Positions 59,873 through 64,000 of a stretch of 64,000 nt of DNA are shown here, one piece after another (positions within the stretch are counted from its first letter, which is position 1; each line of letters starts with the position of its first letter). This DNA is from a virus: positions 35,492 to 99,491 of IMG/VR virus record IMGVR_UViG_3300047362_000477. One strand, given 5' to 3'. The notes beneath the pieces are model-generated. The model did no database searches. It worked only from the letters and a program-made list of their open reading frames with translations, and was not told the DNA's origin. Both the position numbers and the translations under genes were made by a program.

Positions 59873-60499
59873 CTAACTTTCGCGAACTGCTCTGTATACT
59901 TCAGAGTCTAACCAATGTTCGTCGGCTGGTTTGATATACTTTTTGTTCGCATCTTCTTTTAGGATCTCATCTATTTCTGGATCCCAATAAGCAATAGGCC
60001 AATCTAAATCTCTACCCACTTGTTCTAAGTAACTGCTCTTATACAAATACAATAGTTCTTGACTTAAAAATGTACATCTTTGTTTTTCTAACAACCATTT
60101 AAAGTTTTCTTTTGCTATTGGTGTTGTATGAGCTTTTCTAATTCTGTTTTGTTGATACTCTAGTATAGTTTGATCTCTACCAATAATACCAACATCTACT
60201 ACATCAACATACTCTTCTGCTATTTTAATAAATTCTTTATAAGCAGGAGAATGAGGTTTCTGATCTTTAAAATAAGGACAGCTAACACTAGTAACAAAAT
60301 GTTCACTTTGTGTCCAATCAAACTCTCTTAACAGTTCAGGATCTTGCCACATATCAGCAAATGGTTCATGGTGATGTCCTTCCCAATACGTGTTCAGTAG
60401 ACTTTTCCAGCCATATACATCTTCATGTACTGCTAAACATTTACTGAAAACATGGTTACCTGAACCTTGAGGTCCTGTTATAATTAATAATCTGCTCAT
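59873..60499 (-). CDS. P-loop protein, sulfotransferase- or kinase-like
   Basis: 208 residues. LLIITGPQGSGNHVFSK at residues 4-20 is a P-loop-like motif (GPQGSGNH instead of GxxxxGK), seen in some sulfotransferase-type proteins. Later Trp/His-rich sequence is not diagnostic. It has a consensus sigma70 promoter and heads the leftward block with glycosyltransferase, methyltransferase and rSAM genes. Alternatives: nucleotide kinase. Confidence 0.5.
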   Translation of the reverse strand: MSRLLIITGPQGSGNHVFSKCLAVHEDVYGWKSLLNTYWEGHHHEPFADMWQDPELLREFDWTQSEHFVTSVSCPYFKDQKPHSPAYKEFIKIAEEYVDVVDVGIIGRDQTILEYQQNRIRKAHTTPIAKENFKWLLEKQRCTFLSQELLYLYKSSYLEQVGRDLDWPIAYWDPEIDEILKEDANKKYIKPADEHWLDSEVYRAVRES

Positions 60500-60508
60500 T
60501 TATACTCT

Positions 60509-60537
60509 ATTATATACAGTAGTGTTGGATTTGTCAA
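60509..60537 (-). promoter_or_regulatory. Consensus sigma70 promoter
   Basis: TTGACA (60532-60537), 17-bp spacer, TATAAT (60509-60514), a perfect match, leftward, 10 nt ahead of the P-loop protein start. It faces away from the rightward rSAM gene at 60562. Confidence 0.83.
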
Positions 60538-60548
60538 GTTATACTTAA

Positions 60549-60564
60549 CATAAATATATTTATG
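60549..60564. promoter_or_regulatory. Palindromic late-type promoter box at the second divergent junction
   Basis: CATAAATATATTTATG: the core ATAAATATATTTAT is a perfect palindrome offering an ATAAATA box to both strands. It shares 15 bases with the box at 10325-10339. The rightward rSAM ATG (60562-60564) is inside it, so a rightward late transcript would be leaderless or nearly so. Confidence 0.48.
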
Positions 60565-61767
60565 CAACATCAATTTCCGGTCTCAAATAAAATAGAATTA
60601 GAACTCACTTCTAAGTGTACCATTAAGTGTCCTAATTGTCCTAGAACATACCAACAACATCGTAGAAAAGAATGGGACAATGGTAATATAAAAGAAGATG
60701 ATTTAATTGAGTTTCTTCATTCCACTAATGCTTACGACTTTAGATTAGCAGGTGCGTATGGAGATGCGTTATATCATCCACAATTAATTAAGGTAATAAA
60801 AGCTATAAAAAGCCTACCAAACGGTAGATTTATATTTGACACTAACGGAAGTTATCGTAAAAAAGAAGATTGGGAGGCAATTGGTAAGCTAGTAAACAAA
60901 CAAGATTTTATTGTTTTTAGTATAGATGGAACTCCAGAAAACTTTACAAAATATAGAGTGAATGCAGACTGGCCTAGTATCAAAATAGGTGTAGAAACTT
61001 TAGTAAGTTATGGAGCTAGACTTAGATGGAAATACATTGTTTTTAAATATAATCAAAGTTTTGAAGATATGAAACTTGCATACGATACTGCCAGAGAGTT
61101 AGGCTTCTTTCAATTTGTTGTAGTACATACTCATAGAGCTCCTCCAGAAATGTTAGCTAATAAAGAAGAATTTGATAAGAACTTAACTAAACTAGAAGAA
61201 TATGTTTATATGAAAGAAAAAGAAGCTCTCGCATATTACGGAAAGTTTCAATATCAAAAACATATTACTAGATTAAAAATTGCTATTACACCAAGAACAA
61301 GTCAATTTAAAATAAAAGAAATTATAGAAAACAAAGACCCTGAGGCACATAATCTTAGAATAAAAGACAAAACTACTAAAGTTATTGATATAGAAAATAA
61401 GCCAGGGGTAAAAGAATTAGAACTTAAAGCAAGGCAACTAAACAAATTTGCTCAACAGCCAATTAGATTTAAGAAAGAAGCTATTGAAACTAAGAGTGTT
61501 TTTCCACAATGTATGAATATGGAAAATTATACTAACTTTATATCAAGTGAAGGATTGTATTTGCCTTGTTGTTTTATGCGTGTTGATCAAAAGAATAACT
61601 TTAAAGAAGCAGGAATTACAGATGAAGATGTTAAGTCACTGAGTATATACGAAAACACCCGAGATGAAATTATCTCAGGTGTTGCGTTTAAAAAGATTAT
61701 GAATAACTTTGAAAATATAACTATCTGTAACAGAATATGTCCTAAATCAAAAGTTAAACCTAAATAA
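60562..61767 (+). CDS. Radical SAM enzyme with C-terminal SPASM-like domain (rightward)
   Basis: 401 residues, the only rightward rSAM gene. Core cysteines C19, C23 and C26 (KCTIKCPNC) follow a beta-strand IELELTS. LAGAYGDALYHP is the GGE-position variant, and FSIDGTPENFTKYR is a conserved core segment. The C-terminal module has a Cys in FPQCMN, LPCCF and CNRIC. An unusual Lys/Glu-rich insertion (about residues 205-300) separates core and SPASM. The ATG overlaps the palindromic promoter-like box and no Shine-Dalgarno is visible; no other start is available upstream of the core. Confidence 0.8.
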   Translation: MQHQFPVSNKIELELTSKCTIKCPNCPRTYQQHRRKEWDNGNIKEDDLIEFLHSTNAYDFRLAGAYGDALYHPQLIKVIKAIKSLPNGRFIFDTNGSYRKKEDWEAIGKLVNKQDFIVFSIDGTPENFTKYRVNADWPSIKIGVETLVSYGARLRWKYIVFKYNQSFEDMKLAYDTARELGFFQFVVVHTHRAPPEMLANKEEFDKNLTKLEEYVYMKEKEALAYYGKFQYQKHITRLKIAITPRTSQFKIKEIIENKDPEAHNLRIKDKTTKVIDIENKPGVKELELKARQLNKFAQQPIRFKKEAIETKSVFPQCMNMENYTNFISSEGLYLPCCFMRVDQKNNFKEAGITDEDVKSLSIYENTRDEIISGVAFKKIMNNFENITICNRICPKSKVKPK

Positions 61768-62268
61768 TTATTGAGCTAGTGGATTATCTAATGCTCTTTG
61801 TAATCTTTTATTAAGTCTAGATTCAAGTTCTTTAAGTTTTAAATCAGTACTAGTACGTAAACTATCAGCTTTTTGTTCGTAATCAGTTAACAGTTGATCA
61901 CGTTTGTTTTCAAAACGTTGGTCAGCTAGATCGATAGCTACACGAACATCTTCTTCAGTTTTGTTTACATCATCTTCAACTTGATCAACAATACGTTCTA
62001 GTCTAACAATATCATCACGTAAACCATTCTTAATATCTTTAGAATAATCTAGTGCTTCGTCAAGTTTAGTGTTGACTACTGCTAGTTCTGCTTTAATTCC
62101 ACTTAGGTCTGGTGCTACATACTGTTCGATCTTATCTTTCATATTTGAGTAGTCTTTGTAAAATTCAAAACCTCCCCATAGAGCTCCACTTATCATACCT
62201 AGTAAAGGAATTATTAATAATAGTTTACTTCCGCCTACCTTTAGACCTTTGTATTCTATTTCAGCCAT
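61768..62268 (-). CDS. Membrane-anchored coiled-coil protein
   Basis: 166 residues from the ATG at 62268 (AAGGAGATAT upstream). A membrane segment (LLLIIPLLGMISGALWGGF, about residues 15-33) is followed by a long coiled coil of charged heptads to the C-terminus. The form resembles small phage membrane/tail-associated proteins, but no family is certain. It ends head to head against the rightward rSAM gene with no gap. Confidence 0.62.
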   Translation of the reverse strand: MAEIEYKGLKVGGSKLLLIIPLLGMISGALWGGFEFYKDYSNMKDKIEQYVAPDLSGIKAELAVVNTKLDEALDYSKDIKNGLRDDIVRLERIVDQVEDDVNKTEEDVRVAIDLADQRFENKRDQLLTDYEQKADSLRTSTDLKLKELESRLNKRLQRALDNPLAQ

Positions 62269-62269
62269 G

Positions 62270-62923
62270 TTATATCTCCTTATTATTTCCGTCATGTACT
62301 TCTTCGGGAAGCCATTTTGCGGAAGGTCTTAATGGATCATCTTTAGAAGTCCATCTTCCACTTAATCTAAGTACAAGATTAATTCCATTGTCTTTTGCTA
62401 GTTTCCTAGCTTCATCTATCTGGTGTTCGTTAAAACTAAATGGGATCCATTGCCAATTAACTTGTTTACCTTTTTTAACACCTAAACACATTGCATCAAA
62501 TGACTGTTGCCAATTAATGCCAACTCTATATTTGTGAGCTGTATCTTCTAGTCCATCAATTCCGAACCAAATTTTGTTATATTTATTTCCATTTGGTTTT
62601 TTATTGTATTCTTTGTATGAATCATAAAACTTTTCCCACCAAGATACTTTCTTTCCTGATCCATTAGTATGAATTGCAAACGGGTAATTGGTTAAGTTTA
62701 ACCATCTTACAAATTCAATTAAGTTTGGATGATATATAGGATCACCCAAGTTACCAGACATAACAACATCACTTGGTCTTGTTTTAAGTACTAGTTCTTT
62801 TGCATGGTTAATATTTAAATCGTCAATAGTATACGTGCCTCTACGAATAGTTCTTGGGCATTTAGGGCATTCAAGTAGACACCTTTTACTCATTTCTAAA
62901 TGTAGTGACATTCCTGTATTCAT
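62270..62923 (-). CDS. Radical SAM core, stand-alone half of a split rSAM/SPASM enzyme
   Basis: 217 residues: only the radical SAM core, without a SPASM tail. Core cysteines are C15, C19 and C22 (RCLLECPKC). SGNLGDPIYHP is the GGE-position variant and GIDGLEDTAHKYR a conserved core segment shared with 7816 and 55399 products. The C-terminus stops where those proteins continue into SPASM. The preceding gene (62920-63207) encodes just such a SPASM module and is joined by an ATGA overlap, so the two parts are probably made together as a heterodimer, in inverted order relative to the fused versions. Confidence 0.8.
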   Translation of the reverse strand: MNTGMSLHLEMSKRCLLECPKCPRTIRRGTYTIDDLNINHAKELVLKTRPSDVVMSGNLGDPIYHPNLIEFVRWLNLTNYPFAIHTNGSGKKVSWWEKFYDSYKEYNKKPNGNKYNKIWFGIDGLEDTAHKYRVGINWQQSFDAMCLGVKKGKQVNWQWIPFSFNEHQIDEARKLAKDNGINLVLRLSGRWTSKDDPLRPSAKWLPEEVHDGNNKEI

Positions 62924-63207
62924 TTTTTAACCTTTACCCAGTTTTCTATTGGATTGTCAACTGATGTAAATGGTTTATTACATTGTTCATAACAAGCCTT
63001 CTGTGCCCAATTTTTAGTATTTTCTTTTACGTTCTTTACGAATTCTTTTAATTGTACTTCTAGGATATCTTCTATACTATTGTAATTTAAATTCCATTTT
63101 TTATCTTGATTTATCTTTCCGTACTCACCAATCCAACAACAAGGTCTTACTTGACTACTTGACGTAACATAAAGTTTTCCTCCATTTTCGCACTTTGGGT
63201 AAATCAT
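62920..63207 (-). CDS. Stand-alone SPASM-like auxiliary-cluster protein
   Basis: 95 residues. The Cys pattern YPKCENGG, then RPCCWIG, then CYEQC mirrors the C-terminal SPASM-like module of the fused enzyme at 55399-56493 (KCKV, MPCCW, CSMKC) and includes SIEDILE-type helix sequence in between. There is no rSAM CxxxCxxC motif. It overlaps the rSAM core gene by 4 nt (ATGA). The pair probably reconstitutes an rSAM/SPASM enzyme; the auxiliary [4Fe-4S] cluster would sit here. Confidence 0.75.
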   Translation of the reverse strand: MIYPKCENGGKLYVTSSSQVRPCCWIGEYGKINQDKKWNLNYNSIEDILEVQLKEFVKNVKENTKNWAQKACYEQCNKPFTSVDNPIENWVKVKK

Positions 63208-63542
63208 TTGTTTGTTCTTTCTTTAAAATTAAATTGTAATCCAAGTACAACTCCAGCTCTATTATTTTCTAATGCTGGCATTACAAAAAAGTTTTTATAT
63301 CTTAATCTTGTCATTGGTACAACATCATAATCATATCCAGTAACAACTCCAAGATCTAATACTAAATCTTCACTTATATTTAACTTATATGCTCCTACTA
63401 AACTTGTTCTATCTAAACTATTATAGTATGCGCCGGTAATAGTATTATCTGTTTCACACATAGCATAAGGATGTACTTGATTATAGTCATTTACTAATCC
63501 TAAATGCATAGACAAAGCCAAACCTAACACTAAACAATTCAT
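63204..63542 (-). CDS. Secreted or outer-membrane beta-barrel-like protein
   Basis: 112 residues. A short hydrophobic N-terminus (CLVLGLALSMHLGLV) may be a signal peptide. The body has alternating beta-type strands (ITGAYYNSLDRTSLVGAY, LVLDLGVVTGYDY, FFVMPALE, VVLGLQFNF) ending with an aromatic, as in small outer-membrane barrels. It overlaps the SPASM gene by ATGA. Function unknown. Confidence 0.55.
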   Translation of the reverse strand: MNCLVLGLALSMHLGLVNDYNQVHPYAMCETDNTITGAYYNSLDRTSLVGAYKLNISEDLVLDLGVVTGYDYDVVPMTRLRYKNFFVMPALENNRAGVVLGLQFNFKERTNK

Positions 63543-64000
63543 TATTCCATACCCTCATATTGCATATCAACCATTTTCTTATGTAGTAATTCACTCGCAA
63601 GTCCGTTTAACAACCCACGTTGATTCTCTGGAACTTTTTTATCTTGGTATATAGATTCTGGTTGATAAAAGTTTATGCCTGGTATATTATATTTACCGTA
63701 TTCATTAAACCCTGGCACATAATTTATTAGTGCCGCAATTAATTGTTGTAGTGCCGCTTGGTCTTTTAATGATTGTGCTTTACCCATTTCAACTGCTAGT
63801 GCTTTTAGTTTATTTTTAATTATTTCTTTCATTTTCTTTTTCTTAGCATCTGCTTTTTGTTTTTTAGTTAATGTTTTCTTTTTAGTTTCTTTCTTAGCTA
63901 CTACAGTTTCTTCTTTAGATTCTTCTTTTTCTTCTGCTTCTTCAGTAGATTCTTCTTCAGTACTTTCTTCCTCTGTAGTCTCTTCCTCAGTTGATTCTTC
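63542..64000 (-). CDS. Partial protein with low-complexity acidic/basic N-terminal region (5' end outside window)
   Basis: The frame is open through the right edge: 56 codons continue upstream of the first visible ATG (63832) without a stop, so that ATG is probably internal. The visible N-terminal part is a Glu/Ser/Thr tract (repeats of ESTEEE-like units) followed by a Lys-rich tract, then a folded 95-residue C-terminal domain (IKNKLKALAVEMGKAQSLKDQ, then NYVPGFNEYGKYNIPG, cited in part). The domain is not recognised. Charge-segregated low complexity suggests a flexible linker in a scaffold- or virion-associated protein. Confidence 0.6.
   Translation of the reverse strand, partial: EESTEEETTEEESTEEESTEEAEEKEESKEETVVAKKETKKKTLTKKQKADAKKKKMKEIIKNKLKALAVEMGKAQSLKDQAALQQLIAALINYVPGFNEYGKYNIPGINFYQPESIYQDKKVPENQRGLLNGLASELLHKKMVDMQYEGME

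Noticed and set aside
62270-63207. Frameshift artefact explaining the split rSAM/SPASM pair
   Set aside because: A frameshift would leave the order core then SPASM. Here SPASM is first, so separate genes are the better reading.
1-64000. Cyanophage identity
   Set aside because: The cobS, thyX and mazG-like genes are shared with cyanophages, but no photosystem, phycobilin or carbon-metabolism genes typical of them were seen. The host is left open.
1-64000. tRNA genes, CRISPR arrays, insertion sequences or integrase
   Set aside because: No T-loop-like cloverleaf, repeat-spacer array, transposase or integrase frame was noticed. This was by eye only, so a tRNAscan run would be decisive.

Overview
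The window looks like part of a large, AT-rich, T4-like marine myovirus genome. It is packed with short-spaced or overlapping genes, almost all on the minus strand. Replication and nucleotide genes of the T4/marine-phage repertoire are present: a gp45-like sliding clamp, a 5'-3' FEN/RNase H exonuclease, a DexA-like 3'-5' exonuclease, ThyX, thymidine kinase, a MazG-like protein, and a CobS-like MoxR ATPase beside a VWA metallopeptidase-like protein. Candidate T4-type late promoters (ATAAATA) are also seen. There are no photosynthesis genes, tRNA genes, capsid genes or terminase in this stretch. A SAR11-type or other AT-rich marine proteobacterial host is a guess from composition and gene content, not shown by the sequence.

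Layout (mostly read right to left). 1-20.1 kb: accessory biosynthetic cluster with seven radical SAM (rSAM) enzymes, a PLP aminotransferase-like protein, two amidinotransferases, two 2OG-Fe(II) oxygenase-like proteins, a nitroreductase-like protein, a free-standing class II aminoacyl-tRNA-synthetase core, an MTA/SAH nucleosidase and a repeat-bearing fibre-like protein. 20.1-26 kb: another oxygenase, conserved phage proteins, cold-shock protein, VWA protein and MoxR ATPase. 26-29 kb: envelope or secreted proteins, including a DegP-like protease. 29-35.5 kb: methyltransferase, ThyX, Smr protein, small conserved proteins, PMM-like HAD phosphatase and FEN exonuclease. 35.6-39.1 kb: flavodoxin, SAM synthetase, SufE, IscU, a membrane protein and QueE. 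39-46 kb: glycine-zipper protein, sugar-nucleotide dehydrogenase, MazG, thymidine kinase and a complete subtilisin autotransporter. 46-53.6 kb: PRTase, FolE, GalE, glycosyltransferase, QueD-like, DpdA/TGT-like and sliding clamp. 53.7-64 kb: exonuclease, four more rSAM enzymes (one split into two genes in permuted order), methyltransferase, glycosyltransferase, P-loop and outer-membrane-like proteins.

How the genes may work together. The most striking feature is 12 rSAM enzymes (11 accessory plus QueE) on one virus segment, together with genes that could supply almost everything such enzymes need: SAM (MetK), Fe-S assembly (IscU, SufE), electrons (flavodoxin) and removal of the 5'-deoxyadenosine by-product (MTA/SAH nucleosidase). 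This suggests a virus-borne radical-SAM chemistry platform. Its product is unknown, but neighbouring amidino-, amino-, methyl-, glycosyl- and possibly sulfo-transferases and oxygenases suggest a decorated small molecule, peptide, sugar or DNA base. Separately, FolE, QueD, QueE and a DpdA-like transglycosylase form most of a 7-deazaguanine DNA-modification route; QueC was not seen.

Regulation visible in sequence: nine leftward promoters with invariant TTGACA and exactly 17-bp spacing to a TATAAT-like box (host sigma70 type), ATAAATA late-type boxes, and two copies of the same palindromic late-type box at the two divergent junctions that precede the only rightward genes.
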